DNA of 64,000 nucleotides from Streptomyces sp. NBC_00190 (GTDB taxonomy: Bacteria > Actinomycetota > Actinomycetes > Streptomycetales > Streptomycetaceae): contig NZ_CP108131.1 in NCBI RefSeq assembly GCF_036203305.1, forward strand, positions 5,270,001-5,334,000. Direction: 5' to 3'. A model generated the notes under the pieces. The model was not told the origin of the DNA. It made no database searches and saw only the letters and a list, made by a program, of their open reading frames with translations. Below are positions 35,760 through 44,888 of this stretch, piece by piece. The position numbers and the translations under genes are program-made. How positions within the stretch are numbered: the first letter of the stretch is position 1; each line of letters begins with the position of its first letter.

Positions 35760-37160
35760 ATGACCGCTCTGACGGCAGAGGTGGCGGAGCCCGCCCCGCC
35801 CCCGCCCCCCGACGCCCGCGCCCCCAAGCGCCGCGGCGTCGAGCTGACGCTCCTCGCCGGCGCCGTCCTGATCTCCGTCCTCGGCCACCTCTACGTCGGC
35901 CTCGCCACCACCGGCCACATCCCGCGCCCCGCCGCGCACTACGCCAGCGGCCTCGCCGCGGCCGCCCTGCTCGCGCACGTCGCCGTACGCCTGCGCGCCC
36001 CGTACGCCGACCCCCTCGTGCTGCCGATCGCCGTACTGCTCAACGGACTCGGCCTCGTCCTGATCCAGCGCCTCGACGCGACCACCCCCGCCCACCTCAC
36101 CGCCGACGACCAACTCCTCTGGTCAGCCCTCGGGATGGGGCTCTTCGTACTCGTCGTCGCGGCGCTGCGCGACCACCGCACGCTCCAGCGGTACGCGTAC
36201 CTCTCCGTCACCGCCGCCCTCGGGCTGATGCTCGTCCCCGTCTTCTTCCCGGCGGTCAACGGCGCCCACATCTGGATCCGTTTCGCCGGACTCTCCTTCC
36301 AGCCGGGGGAGTTCGCCAAGATCCTGCTCGCCGTCTTCTTCGCCTCCTACCTCGCCGCGAACCGCACCGCCCTCGCCCTCACCGGCCGCCGCCTCTTCTG
36401 GAAGCTGCGCCTGCTCCCCGGCCGCGTCCTCGGCCCGATCCTCACGATCTGGCTGCTCAGCGTCGGCGTGCTGGTCCTGGAGCGCGACCTCGGGACCTCG
36501 CTGCTGTTCTTCGGACTGTTCGTGATCATGCTGTTCACCGCCACCGGCCGGATCGGCTGGATCGCGATCGGGCTGCTGCTCGCCGCCCTCGGCGCGTACG
36601 CCGTCGGGACCTTCGAACCGCACGTGAACAGTCGCGTGGACGACTGGCTGAACCCCTTCGCTTCCATCGAGCGCGGCGAGGGCCCCGGCCAGCTCGCCCA
36701 GTCCCTCTTCGCCTTCGCCGCCGGCGGCCTGCTCGGCGCCGGGCTCGGCCACGGCCAGTCCTTCCTCATCGGCTTCGCCGCCAAGTCCGACTTCATCCTC
36801 GCCACCGCCGGCGAGGAGCTCGGCCTCGTCGGCCTCGCCGCGATCCTGCTCCTCTACGGGCTCCTCGTCGCCCGCGGCTTCCGGGCCGGGCTCGCGCTGC
36901 GCGACCCCTTCGGCCGGCTGCTCGCCACCGGTCTCGCCTCGATCGTCGCGCTCCAGGTGTTCGTCATCGCGGGCGGAGTCACCGGCCTCATCCCGCTGAC
37001 CGGCATGGCCATGCCCTTCCTCGCCCAGGGCGGCTCCTCCGTCGTCACCAACTGGATCATCGTCGCCCTCCTCGTCCGGCTCAGCGACAGCGCGCGCAGA
37101 CCGCGCCCCGCGCAGCGGGCCGCGGGCCCGGACAGCGCCCGCCCGGAGGCCGCCGCGTGA
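35760..37160 (+). CDS. FtsW/RodA/SpoVE-family peptidoglycan polymerase
   Basis: This 466-aa polytopic SEDS protein has about 12 TM helices. SEDS motifs are visible: FQPGEFAKILLAVFFASYL, LERDLGTSLLFFGLF (with the catalytic-type Asp), GGLLGAGLGHGQ and LIPLTGMAMPFLAQGGSS near the C-terminus. SEDS glycosyltransferases polymerise lipid II glycan strands with a partner class B PBP, which is encoded immediately downstream with a GTGA overlap. This is probably not the main division ftsW, because the dcw genes are absent. It more likely acts in growth or sporulation wall synthesis. Confidence 0.92.
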   Translation: MTALTAEVAEPAPPPPPDARAPKRRGVELTLLAGAVLISVLGHLYVGLATTGHIPRPAAHYASGLAAAALLAHVAVRLRAPYADPLVLPIAVLLNGLGLVLIQRLDATTPAHLTADDQLLWSALGMGLFVLVVAALRDHRTLQRYAYLSVTAALGLMLVPVFFPAVNGAHIWIRFAGLSFQPGEFAKILLAVFFASYLAANRTALALTGRRLFWKLRLLPGRVLGPILTIWLLSVGVLVLERDLGTSLLFFGLFVIMLFTATGRIGWIAIGLLLAALGAYAVGTFEPHVNSRVDDWLNPFASIERGEGPGQLAQSLFAFAAGGLLGAGLGHGQSFLIGFAAKSDFILATAGEELGLVGLAAILLLYGLLVARGFRAGLALRDPFGRLLATGLASIVALQVFVIAGGVTGLIPLTGMAMPFLAQGGSSVVTNWIIVALLVRLSDSARRPRPAQRAAGPDSARPEAAA

Positions 37161-38617
37161 TCCGCTACATCCGCTGGTGCGCGTACTTCTGCGCCCTCCT
37201 GCTCGTCGCCCTGCTGGTCAACATCGGGCGCGTGCAGGTCTGGGAGGCCGCCGCCTACGGGGCGAATCCGGCCAACAAGCGCCCCGCCATCGAGCGCTAC
37301 GCGCAGCCGCGCGGGAACATCCTGGTCGACGGGCGTCCCGTCACCGGCTCCCGCGACAGCGGCCAACTGCTGCGCTACGAGCGGACGTACGCGAACGGCC
37401 CGCTGTACGCGCCCGTCACCGGCTTCTCCTCGCAGACGTACGGGACCAGCTTCGTCGAGCGCGCCGAGGACGCGATCCTCTCGGGCACCGACCCCGGGCT
37501 CTCCGCCTTCCCGCTCTGGTACGACCTCGCCCGCGGCCGCCCGGCCGGCGGGAACGCGGCCACCACCATCCGGGCGGGCGTGCAGCGGGCCGCGTACGCC
37601 GGGCTCGCGGGCAAGCGCGGCGCGGTGGCCGCCGTGGAGCCGGCCACCGGGAAGATCCTCGCGCTGGTCAGCAGCCCTTCGTACGATCCGTCCGTGCTCT
37701 CCGGTACGGGTGCGCGGGTCAAGCAGGCCTGGGCCCGGCTGAACGCGGACCCGGCCCGGCCGATGCTCAACCGGGCGCTGCGCGAGACCTACCCGCCCGG
37801 CTCCACCTTCAAGATCGTGACGGCGGCGGCCGCCCTCGACGCGGGCGTGGTCGCCGATGCGGACGCGCCGACGCAGACCCCGGACCCGTACCCGCTGCCC
37901 GGTACCAGCACCCTGCTGCCGAACGCGGCCACGGGCTGCCAGGACGCCTCGATGGCGGAGGCGGTGCAGTGGTCCTGCAACACGGTGATGGCGAAGATCG
38001 GGGTGCGGGTCGGGCTGCGCCGGATGGTGGCGGCGGCGGAGCGGTTCGGGTTCAACGGCGGCGGGCTGCGGGTGCCTTCGTGGGTGTCCCGGTCGAACTT
38101 CGACACCGACATGAGCCAGGACCAGCTGGCCCTGTCCTCGATCGGGCAGTTCAACACGAGGGCGACGCCGCTGCAGATGGCGATGGTGGCGGCGGCGGTC
38201 GCGGGGGGCGGGGAGCTGAAGTCCCCGTACCTGGTGGAGCGGACGACGCAGGACGACGGGTCGCCGGTGCGGCGCGGCGACCAGCGCAGCCTGGGCCGGG
38301 CCATGAATCCGGCCACCGCGCTGCGGCTGCAGGGGCTGATGGTGAAGGTGGTGGAGAACGGGACGGGGAAGAACGCGGCGATCCCGGGCGCGGTGGTCGG
38401 CGGCAAGACCGGCACCGCGCAGCACGGCGTGGGCAACGCGGGGACCCCCTACGCGTGGTTCATCTCCTGGGCCAAGGCAGACGGGGCGCCGATGCCGGGG
38501 GTCGCGGTGGCGGTGGTGGTCGAGGACGCGGCGGCGGACCGCGGAGACATCAGCGGGAACCTGGCCGCCGCGCCGATCGCGCGGGCGGTGATGGAGGCGG
38601 CGCTGTCCGCACGGTGA
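37157..38617 (+). CDS. Class B penicillin-binding protein (transpeptidase)
   Basis: This is a 486-aa protein. An N-terminal TM helix (WCAYFCALLLVALLVNIG) is followed by a pedestal domain (YAQPRGNILVDGRPVTGS). The transpeptidase domain has the three active-site motifs S-x-x-K (PPGSTFKIVTAA), S-x-N (WSCNTVMAK) and K-T-G (GGKTGTAQ). It cross-links peptidoglycan outside the membrane and is the target of beta-lactams. The GTG start overlaps the SEDS gene stop, giving a co-translated polymerase/transpeptidase pair. Confidence 0.95.
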   Translation: MIRYIRWCAYFCALLLVALLVNIGRVQVWEAAAYGANPANKRPAIERYAQPRGNILVDGRPVTGSRDSGQLLRYERTYANGPLYAPVTGFSSQTYGTSFVERAEDAILSGTDPGLSAFPLWYDLARGRPAGGNAATTIRAGVQRAAYAGLAGKRGAVAAVEPATGKILALVSSPSYDPSVLSGTGARVKQAWARLNADPARPMLNRALRETYPPGSTFKIVTAAAALDAGVVADADAPTQTPDPYPLPGTSTLLPNAATGCQDASMAEAVQWSCNTVMAKIGVRVGLRRMVAAAERFGFNGGGLRVPSWVSRSNFDTDMSQDQLALSSIGQFNTRATPLQMAMVAAAVAGGGELKSPYLVERTTQDDGSPVRRGDQRSLGRAMNPATALRLQGLMVKVVENGTGKNAAIPGAVVGGKTGTAQHGVGNAGTPYAWFISWAKADGAPMPGVAVAVVVEDAAADRGDISGNLAAAPIARAVMEAALSAR

Positions 38618-38653
38618 AGCGGGGCGGACCTGGGGGGGAAGCGGCGGACGGGG

Positions 38654-39757
38654 CTAGGCGGCCCCGTCGGCTATGGCGGCCTCGACCTCCGCCACCCGCT
38701 CCGATTCCTCGGCCGCGAACCGCACGCGGTCGAGGGCCTCGGCGATCTCCTCGTCCTCGCGCATCAGCAGGTCCAGATTCGAGTCGCCCATCTCGAAGAC
38801 GCCCATCTCCAGGTACGCCTTCTGCAGCCGCTCGCCCCACAGTCCGATGTCCTTCACGCAGGGCACGATCCGGCTGAACAGCAGCTTGCGGAAGAGCGCC
38901 AGGAACTCCGACTGCTCGCTGAACTGCTCCGCCTCCTTCTTCGGGATGCCGAAGTTCTCCAGCACCTCCACCCCGCGCAGCCGGTCCCGCATCAGGTAGC
39001 AGCCCTCGATCACGAACTCCTCGCGCTCGCGCCGTTCGGCGTCGGTGAGCTGCTTGTAGTAATCGCGCAGCGCCATCCGCCCGAAGGCCACGTGCCGGGC
39101 CTCGTCCTGCATCACGTACGCCAGGATCTGCTTCGGCAGCGGCTTGTCGGTCGTGTCGCGGATCATCCCGAAGGCGGCCAGCGCCAGCCCCTCGATGAGC
39201 ACCTGCATGCCCAGGTACGGCATGTCCCAGCGGGAGTCGCGCAGGGTGTCGCCCAGCAGCGCCTGGAGGCTGTTGTTGATCGGGTACAGCATCCCGACCT
39301 TCTCGTGCAGGAAGCGCCCGAAGACCTCGGCGTGCCGGGCCTCGTCCATGGTCTGCGTGGCGGAGTAGAACTTCGCGTCGAGGTCCGGCACCGACTCCAC
39401 GATGCGCGCCGCGCACACCATCGCGCCCTGTTCACCGTGCAGGAACTGGCTGAACTGCCAGGAGGCGTAGTGCCGGCGCAGCTCGCCCTTGTCCTTCTCG
39501 GTGAGCTTGGCCCAGTGCCGCGTCCCGTACAGCGTCAGTGCCTCGTCCGGGGCGCCCAGCGGGTCGTACGGGTCCACCTCGATGTCCCAGGAGATGCGCT
39601 TGGCGCCGTCCCACTGCTTGTCCTTGCCCTTCTGGTAGAGCGCGAGGAGCCGCTCGCGGCCCTCGTCGTACTCCCAGCTGAAGCGGGCCGAGCCGGTGGC
39701 GGGGATCTGCCAGACGCCCTCGCCCGGGTCCTTGGTGTAGAGCTCGTGCGTCGACAC
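38654..39757 (-). CDS. Ferritin-like diiron protein (RNR R2-like/oxidase superfamily)
   Basis: This 367-aa protein has two helix-pair iron-ligand motifs. They are Glu in FLHGEQGAMV with TMDEARHAEVFGRF, and IEGLALAAFGMIRD with VMQDEARHVAFGRMAL. This is the E...ExxH / E...ExxH pattern of ferritin-like diiron carboxylate enzymes. It is annotated in streptomycetes as a ferritin-like domain protein related to ribonucleotide reductase beta; no alpha subunit is nearby, so a genuine RNR role is unlikely. It is divergent from an AurF-type diiron gene across a 169-base spacer, which suggests shared control. Confidence 0.8.
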   Translation of the reverse strand: MSTHELYTKDPGEGVWQIPATGSARFSWEYDEGRERLLALYQKGKDKQWDGAKRISWDIEVDPYDPLGAPDEALTLYGTRHWAKLTEKDKGELRRHYASWQFSQFLHGEQGAMVCAARIVESVPDLDAKFYSATQTMDEARHAEVFGRFLHEKVGMLYPINNSLQALLGDTLRDSRWDMPYLGMQVLIEGLALAAFGMIRDTTDKPLPKQILAYVMQDEARHVAFGRMALRDYYKQLTDAERREREEFVIEGCYLMRDRLRGVEVLENFGIPKKEAEQFSEQSEFLALFRKLLFSRIVPCVKDIGLWGERLQKAYLEMGVFEMGDSNLDLLMREDEEIAEALDRVRFAAEESERVAEVEAAIADGAA

Positions 39758-39926
39758 TGACGCCTCCTCGTCTCACGTACTTCCGCACAGGACTGGACAG
39801 TTGGCAGCGTCACACGTTGGTAGACGCGCGGTCAACAAGTCGTGCGCGAGGGATTGACGACCTTGCTGACAGGCAGTCTCATAAGCAATGACCGCCGGTA
39901 ACCCAACGAGCGAGGTATCCGAAGCC

Positions 39927-40856
39927 ATGACGACCGTGACCGACCGAACCGCGCTGAGGGACGCACTCGGCCTGCTCAAGGACCGCGAGCAGATCGCCGA
40001 ACGGCTGCTCGAATCCTCCGCCAGGCACTCCTTCGACCCGGACAAGGAACTCGACTGGGACGCCCCGATGGTCGAGGGCAAGTACTACTGGCCGCCGGAG
40101 CTGCTGTCCCTCTACGACACCCCGCTCTGGAAGAAGATGGGCGAGGAGCAGCGCATCGACCTCTCCCGCCACGAGGCGGCGGCGCTCGGCTCGCTCGGCA
40201 TCTGGTTCGAGATCATCCTCATGCAGCTCCTCGTCCGCCACATCTACGACAAGTCCCTGACCAGCAGCCACGTGCGCTACGCGCTCACCGAGATCGCCGA
40301 CGAGTGCCGCCACTCGATGATGTTCGCCCGCATGATCGAGAAGGCCGGCGCTCCGGCGTACCCCGTCTCCCGCGTCAACCACAACCTCGCCCGCATCCTC
40401 AAGACGGTCTCCACCACCCCCGGCTCCTTCGCCTGCACCCTCCTCGGCGAGGAGATCCTCGACTGGATGCAGCGCCTGACCTTCCCGGACGAGCGCGTCC
40501 AGCCCCTCGTCCGCGGCGTGACCCGCATCCACGTCATCGAGGAGGCCCGGCACGTCCGGTACGCCCGCGAGGAACTGCGCCGCCAGATGCTGACGGCCCC
40601 GCGCTGGGAACAGGAACTCACCCGGATCAGCTGCGGCGAGGCGGCCCGCGTCTTCTCCCTCGCCTTCGTCAACCCGGCCGTCTACGAGAACATCGGCCTG
40701 GACCGCCGCGAAGCCGTCGCCCAGGTCAAGGCGAGCGGCCACCGCCGCGAGGTCATGCAGACCGGCGCCAAGCGGCTCACCGATTTCCTGGAAGACATCG
40801 GCATCCTGCGCGGACCCGGCCGCCGGCTGTGGAAGAGCTCGGGCCTCCTGGCGTAG
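39927..40856 (+). CDS. AurF-type diiron oxygenase (p-aminobenzoate N-oxygenase family)
   Basis: This 309-aa protein is of AurF length. Diiron ligands are visible in RHEAAALGSLGIWFEIILM, YALTEIADECRHSMMFARM, LLGEEILDWMQR and HVIEEARHVRYAREEL. AurF enzymes N-oxygenate arylamines, but family members of unknown substrate are common in actinobacteria. I chose ATG 39927 (MTTVTDRTALRD). An ATG at 39888 is in frame, but a TTGACG at 39854-39859 would place a promoter on top of it. A TetR gene follows 22 bases downstream and may control it. Confidence 0.85.
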   Translation: MTTVTDRTALRDALGLLKDREQIAERLLESSARHSFDPDKELDWDAPMVEGKYYWPPELLSLYDTPLWKKMGEEQRIDLSRHEAAALGSLGIWFEIILMQLLVRHIYDKSLTSSHVRYALTEIADECRHSMMFARMIEKAGAPAYPVSRVNHNLARILKTVSTTPGSFACTLLGEEILDWMQRLTFPDERVQPLVRGVTRIHVIEEARHVRYAREELRRQMLTAPRWEQELTRISCGEAARVFSLAFVNPAVYENIGLDRREAVAQVKASGHRREVMQTGAKRLTDFLEDIGILRGPGRRLWKSSGLLA

Positions 40857-40878
40857 GAAGGTCGTCTACGCTGCGGGC

Positions 40879-41592
40879 ATGACCGTACGCGCCTACCGCA
40901 GACTGAGCGTCGAGGAGCGGCGAGCCCAACTCCTCGACGCCGCCCTGTCGTTGTTCGCGCACCGGGCGCCGGAGGACGTCTCGCTCGACGACGTCGCCGA
41001 GGCCGCCGGGGTCTCGCGCCCCCTCGTCTACCGGTACTTCCCGGGCGGCAAGCAGCAGCTCTACGAGGCCGCCCTGCGCTCTGCGGCGGACGTCCTCGAA
41101 CTGTGCTTCGCCGAACCCCAGGAAGGCCCCCTGACCCAGCGGCTCACCCGGGCCCTCGACCGGTACCTGGCCTTCGTCGACGAACACGACGCCGGCTTCT
41201 CGGCCCTCCTCCAGGGCGGCAGCGTCGTGGAGACCTCGCGCACCACCGCGACGGTCGACGGCATCCGGCGCGCGGCGGCCGAACAGATCCTCTTCCACCT
41301 GTCCGTGCCCGCCCCCGGGCCGCGCCTGCGCATGATGGTCCGCACGTGGATCACGGCCGTCGAGGCCGCCTCCCTCATCTGGATCGACGAGGGCAAGCAG
41401 CCGGAGGTCGAGTCCCTGCGGGACTGGCTGGTGGACCAGTTCGTCGCGCTGCTGACCGCCACGGCGGCCACGGACCCGGAGACGGCCGCCGCGGCCCGCG
41501 CCGCCCTGGCCCTGGAATCGGCGGACGGCCCGGTCGGCGTCCTGGCCCGCCGCGTCATCCCGGTGGTCTCCGAGGCCGCCCACCTGCTGTGA
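40879..41592 (+). CDS. TetR-family transcriptional regulator
   Basis: This 237-aa protein has an N-terminal helix-turn-helix (RRAQLLDAALSLFAHRAPEDVSLDDVAEAAGVSRPLVYRYFPGGKQQLYEAAL) of standard TetR form. A helical ligand-binding domain with an unusual number of Ala follows. It sits 22 bases after the AurF-like gene in the same direction, so it probably regulates that gene or the divergent ferritin-like gene. Effector unknown. Confidence 0.92.
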   Translation: MTVRAYRRLSVEERRAQLLDAALSLFAHRAPEDVSLDDVAEAAGVSRPLVYRYFPGGKQQLYEAALRSAADVLELCFAEPQEGPLTQRLTRALDRYLAFVDEHDAGFSALLQGGSVVETSRTTATVDGIRRAAAEQILFHLSVPAPGPRLRMMVRTWITAVEAASLIWIDEGKQPEVESLRDWLVDQFVALLTATAATDPETAAAARAALALESADGPVGVLARRVIPVVSEAAHLL

Positions 41593-41602
41593 CACTGGTG
41601 GG

Positions 41603-41872
41603 GTGAAAAGCGAACCGACCCCCTTCGAGGGCGGCCCGATGGACGGCCGGGTCCTCCCGATCCTCCTCGGCCCGACCGGACACCCCCCGAAGTGGTACGA
41701 GATCCCGGTCCCGGCACCCGACGGCGGCGCCCCGACGGTCCTGCTGTACGAGCGCGTCCCGGCGGGCTACTCCAAGCGCCTGGGCCTCCAGAAGGGCTGG
41801 AAGTACACCTTCGCCCCCTCGGGCCAGAAGCCCAAGGTCCGCTGGCCCTGGACCAAGTCCCCCCGCCCGTAA
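41603..41872 (+). CDS. Conserved hypothetical protein, 89 aa
   Basis: This small basic protein (MKSEPTPFEGGPMDGRVLPILLGPTGHPPKWYEIPVP ... KWKYTFAPSG-like C-terminus) starts at a GTG 10 bases after the TetR stop, with GGTGGG just upstream. Third positions are almost all G or C, as expected of a real Streptomyces gene. I know similar short proteins only as hypothetical. No TM segment, signal or motif is seen. The tight spacing suggests it is the last gene of the AurF/TetR unit. Confidence 0.7.
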   Translation: MKSEPTPFEGGPMDGRVLPILLGPTGHPPKWYEIPVPAPDGGAPTVLLYERVPAGYSKRLGLQKGWKYTFAPSGQKPKVRWPWTKSPRP

Positions 41873-41965
41873 CCGCTGCCGCTGCGCGTCCGGGGCGCCG
41901 GCACTGCTTCCCGCCGCGGCGGGGGCGGGCACGGTGAAGGTGTCCGCCCCGCTCGTCGACGGTTC

Positions 41966-43204
41966 CTACGAGCCCGGAAGCGACAGCACCGCCAGCGCCC
42001 CGCCGCCCTCCGCCCGCCGGAACTCCAGCCGTGCCCCGATCGCCTCCGCCTGCCCGGCGGCGATCGTCAGGCCCAGCCCGTGCCCCTTCGACCTCTCCCC
42101 GGTGCGGAACCGCTGCGGACCGTGCGCCAGCAGGTAGTCGGGGAACCCGTCCCCGTGGTCCCGTACGGTCACCACCGGCCCGTTCACCGTCAGGACCACC
42201 GGCTCCCGCCCGTGCTTGTGCGCATTGGCCACCAGGTTCCCGAGCACCCGCTCCAGCCTCCGCCGGTCCGTCTCCACGTGCGCGTCCCGGACGACCACGA
42301 CCTCCGTCCGCGTCCCCGAGGCCCGCACCACCCGCCCCGCCAGCCGCCCCAGCTGGTGCAGATCGGTCTCCACCGCCTCGCTGCCCGAGTCCAGCCGCGA
42401 GATCTCCAGCAGGTCCTCCGTCAGCTGCCGCATCGTCCGCACCCGCTCCCGCACCAGCTCCGTCGGCCGCCCCTCCGGCAACAGCTCCGACGCCGCCTGC
42501 AACCCGGTCAGCGGCGTGCGCAGCTCATGTGCCACGTCCGCCGTGAACCGCCGCTCGCCCTCCAGCTTCTCCTGCAGGGTCGCCGCCATCGTGTCCAGCG
42601 CCCCGGCCACCGTCGCCACCTCGTCCTGGTGCCGTGAAGGGTCCTTCGTCCGGGGATCGCCCACCCGCGCGTCCAGGTCGCCCTGCGTGATCCGCCGGGC
42701 CACCGTCGCCGTCTGGTGCAGCCGCCGCGTCACCCGCGTCACCGCGAACGCGCCGACCAGCAGCGTCCCGCCGATCGCCAGGACCGACGACCCGATGATC
42801 GCGTTGTCCAGCCCGTTGATGGTGCGCGCGCTCTGCTCGTAGTCGACGACGGTGGCCAGCGCCCGCCCGTCCGCCGGCGCCGCCGCCCACATCGTCGGGC
42901 GGCCCCGGTGGTCGGCCAGGACCGTCCCGCGGTACCCGCTGACGGCCAGCGCACGCAACCGCGGCGGCAGCCCCGCGGGATCCAGCCCCGACTCCGGCGG
43001 CAGCGCCTCGCCGTCCTCGTACGCCTGCGAGGCGTCGTCCAGCTTGGCGAGCGCCTTCTCGCGCGCCGCGGCCACGGTCTGGCGGGTCACCTCGACGTGC
43101 ACGAGCGCCCCCAGCGCGGCCGCCAGCGAGCAGCACATCACCACGATGAAGCACGCCGCCTTCCAGGTCAGCGTCGCCGTCCAGGCGGGCAGCCAGGGCC
43201 TCAC
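41966..43204 (-). CDS. Sensor histidine kinase without adjacent response regulator
   Basis: This is a 412-aa kinase. It has a TM helix (AACFIVVMCCSLAAALGALVHV), an extracytoplasmic domain of about 90 residues, a second TM helix (NAIIGSSVLAIGGTLLVGAFAVTRV), HAMP, an H-box (FTADVAHELRTPLTGL), N-box (NLVANAHKHG) and G2 (GHGLGLTIAAG). The organisation resembles envelope-stress kinases such as CseC. It is co-transcribed with a lipoprotein gene upstream (GTGA overlap), recalling lipoprotein-modulated kinases, but no response regulator or sigma factor is adjacent. The partner must be elsewhere. Confidence 0.88.
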   Translation of the reverse strand: MRPWLPAWTATLTWKAACFIVVMCCSLAAALGALVHVEVTRQTVAAAREKALAKLDDASQAYEDGEALPPESGLDPAGLPPRLRALAVSGYRGTVLADHRGRPTMWAAAPADGRALATVVDYEQSARTINGLDNAIIGSSVLAIGGTLLVGAFAVTRVTRRLHQTATVARRITQGDLDARVGDPRTKDPSRHQDEVATVAGALDTMAATLQEKLEGERRFTADVAHELRTPLTGLQAASELLPEGRPTELVRERVRTMRQLTEDLLEISRLDSGSEAVETDLHQLGRLAGRVVRASGTRTEVVVVRDAHVETDRRRLERVLGNLVANAHKHGREPVVLTVNGPVVTVRDHGDGFPDYLLAHGPQRFRTGERSKGHGLGLTIAAGQAEAIGARLEFRRAEGGGALAVLSLPGS

Positions 43205-43962
43205 GGCGTACCCGGCCCGCCCGTGCCCGGGCCGGACGGACTCGCCGGGCCCTGCGGACCGCCCGGCACCCGTACGATCTGCTCCCGCGTCGGCAGCATG
43301 GTGAGCTGCTTCTCGTCCCAGGACCAGGCGGTGATCAGCTCGTAGCCGTTGTTCCCGCTGGGCGCGCGCAGGACCACGTCACGCCCGGCCAGGTCCACGG
43401 AGATGACGGTCTGCGTGGTCGCCATGATCCGGTTGAGCCGGCCGTGCTCGTCCGCCGTGTACACCCGTACCGACATCATCTTGTCCGGGAACTCGATGCC
43501 GACGATCAGCTCGTCCTCGCCGTTGCCCGTGAGGTCCCGGTAGTACGGCGCCAGCACCGGGCACGCCTCGGGCTCCGCGTCCTGCTTGCCGCAGTCCTTG
43601 ATCGCGGCCGCGGTCCGGGGCGGCATCCCGTCCGCGCCGACGTCCGTCTTCGGATGGGCCCGCAGCTCCGCCTGGACGATGGCCACCGGGTCGACGCCGC
43701 GCACGTCCTGGTCCCGGACGGGCGGGATCCCCTTGACGTACTCGGGCGGGGCTCCGCCCGGATCGGCCGGCGGTACGACGGCGCCCTGACGGTCGGGCCA
43801 CAGGTGTACGGGCCCGCTCGCGGTCGGCGCCCTGCCCGCGCCGGCCAGTTCGCCGCCGTCGCCGCACCCCGCCAGCAGGGTCACCAGGGCGAGCACCGTG
43901 AGTGCCGGTGCCGCGGAGGCGGTGGCTGTGGCGGCGGCCGAGCGGAATGAAAGCGCTTTCAC
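43201..43962 (-). CDS. Putative lipoprotein, operon partner of a histidine kinase
   Basis: This protein of about 253 aa has a lipoprotein signal (ALTVLALVTLLAGCG). A Pro-rich stretch and a folded domain (ILRDLTGNGEDELIVG-like: APYYRDLTGNGEDELIVGIEF) follow, the latter resembling FG-GAP-like DLTGDGxxE motifs that may bind calcium. Its stop overlaps the kinase start, so the two proteins are coupled and may interact at the membrane. GTG 43962 is used, with AGGAGG about 12 bases upstream; a TTG at 44010 is in frame. Function inferred only from context. Confidence 0.75.
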   Translation of the reverse strand: MKALSFRSAAATATASAAPALTVLALVTLLAGCGDGGELAGAGRAPTASGPVHLWPDRQGAVVPPADPGGAPPEYVKGIPPVRDQDVRGVDPVAIVQAELRAHPKTDVGADGMPPRTAAAIKDCGKQDAEPEACPVLAPYYRDLTGNGEDELIVGIEFPDKMMSVRVYTADEHGRLNRIMATTQTVISVDLAGRDVVLRAPSGNNGYELITAWSWDEKQLTMLPTREQIVRVPGGPQGPASPSGPGTGGPGTP

Positions 43963-44073
43963 GGACCCCGACGTCCTCCTGTCCGCGCGGTGCGAGATCG
44001 ATCTCGGCAACCTTATGCAGAGGTATGACGTTTTCGCTCGCGGCTTTCCCCGCCTGCGGACGGCGCCCGCGCC

Positions 44074-44703
44074 TCAGCCCTCGGTCCGCCCGCGCCGCAG
44101 CATCGCGAAGCCGAGCCCGGCGGCGCCGACGGCCGCGATGCCGCCGCCCGCGGCGAGCAGCAGCACGCCCTCGCCCGGTCCGTCGGCCAGTGTGTTCAGG
44201 CGCTGCACCCCGGCCGGGCCGGTGGCGACGGCCCCGATGCCGCCGCCCGCCGCCTTCGACGCCGACGCGGGGACGACCTGCCGGCTGCGGGTGCCCGTCT
44301 TGTGGCCCTCGCCCCCGACGGCGTGCGCGACGGCCCCGGCGGGAGCGCCGCCCACCCAGGACGTCAGCCGCCCGTCGGACTCCAGCGAGGCGTGCAGTTC
44401 CCCGGCACTGCCGAAGCCCGTGATGCCGTCATGGCTGGTCAGGGTGGTGGCCTTGTAGCCCTCGGCGGTCAGGATGTCCGCCTGGTACGCGCCGTCGGCG
44501 ATGCGGTAGACCTTCGCCGTGGAGGTGCCGTCCGCGAGGGCGAGGCTCTTGACCAGAACCCCCCGCGGGCCCGCGGAGTGCGCGGCCGAGGCCGCGGGCA
44601 CGCCTTCGGCCAGAGCGGCGGCCGTGGGCAGCGCCAGCAGACTTCCGGCGCACGCGGTCACGGCGGCGGCGCGAACGACGGTGCGGCGGCTGACGGTGCT
44701 CAC
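44074..44703 (-). CDS. Secreted or membrane-anchored protein, likely Tat substrate
   Basis: This 209-aa protein has a twin-arginine N-terminus (VSRRTVVRAAAVTACAGSLLALPTAAALA). A small beta-rich domain (STAKVYRIADGAYQADILTAEGYKATTLTSHDG) follows. A C-terminal TM helix (GVLLLAAGGGIAAVGAAGLGFAML) precedes a basic RRGRTEG tail, so it probably remains surface-anchored. I do not recognise a named family. It is a single gene. Confidence 0.75.
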   Translation of the reverse strand: MSTVSRRTVVRAAAVTACAGSLLALPTAAALAEGVPAASAAHSAGPRGVLVKSLALADGTSTAKVYRIADGAYQADILTAEGYKATTLTSHDGITGFGSAGELHASLESDGRLTSWVGGAPAGAVAHAVGGEGHKTGTRSRQVVPASASKAAGGGIGAVATGPAGVQRLNTLADGPGEGVLLLAAGGGIAAVGAAGLGFAMLRRGRTEG

Positions 44704-44888
44704 GGGAAGCCCTTCGGTGCTGTTCGGAGCCTGGCGGGTCCAGGTGCGACCAACTTAGGGGGCGGCCGTTGCGGCGGCGCCCCGTTCGTGTAACAGCGGT
44801 GTCGCAGGGTCACGTCGGAGTCGTTACACAACCGGGGGATTGCCGTGCGGCGTCCCGGCTGCTCCCATGGAGCGCGGGGGTGAGGGCG

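Noticed and set aside
38654..39757. Ribonucleotide reductase beta subunit
   Set aside because: The diiron motifs fit the superfamily, but there is no alpha-subunit gene nearby and the length and motif spacing are those of uncharacterised ferritin-like proteins.
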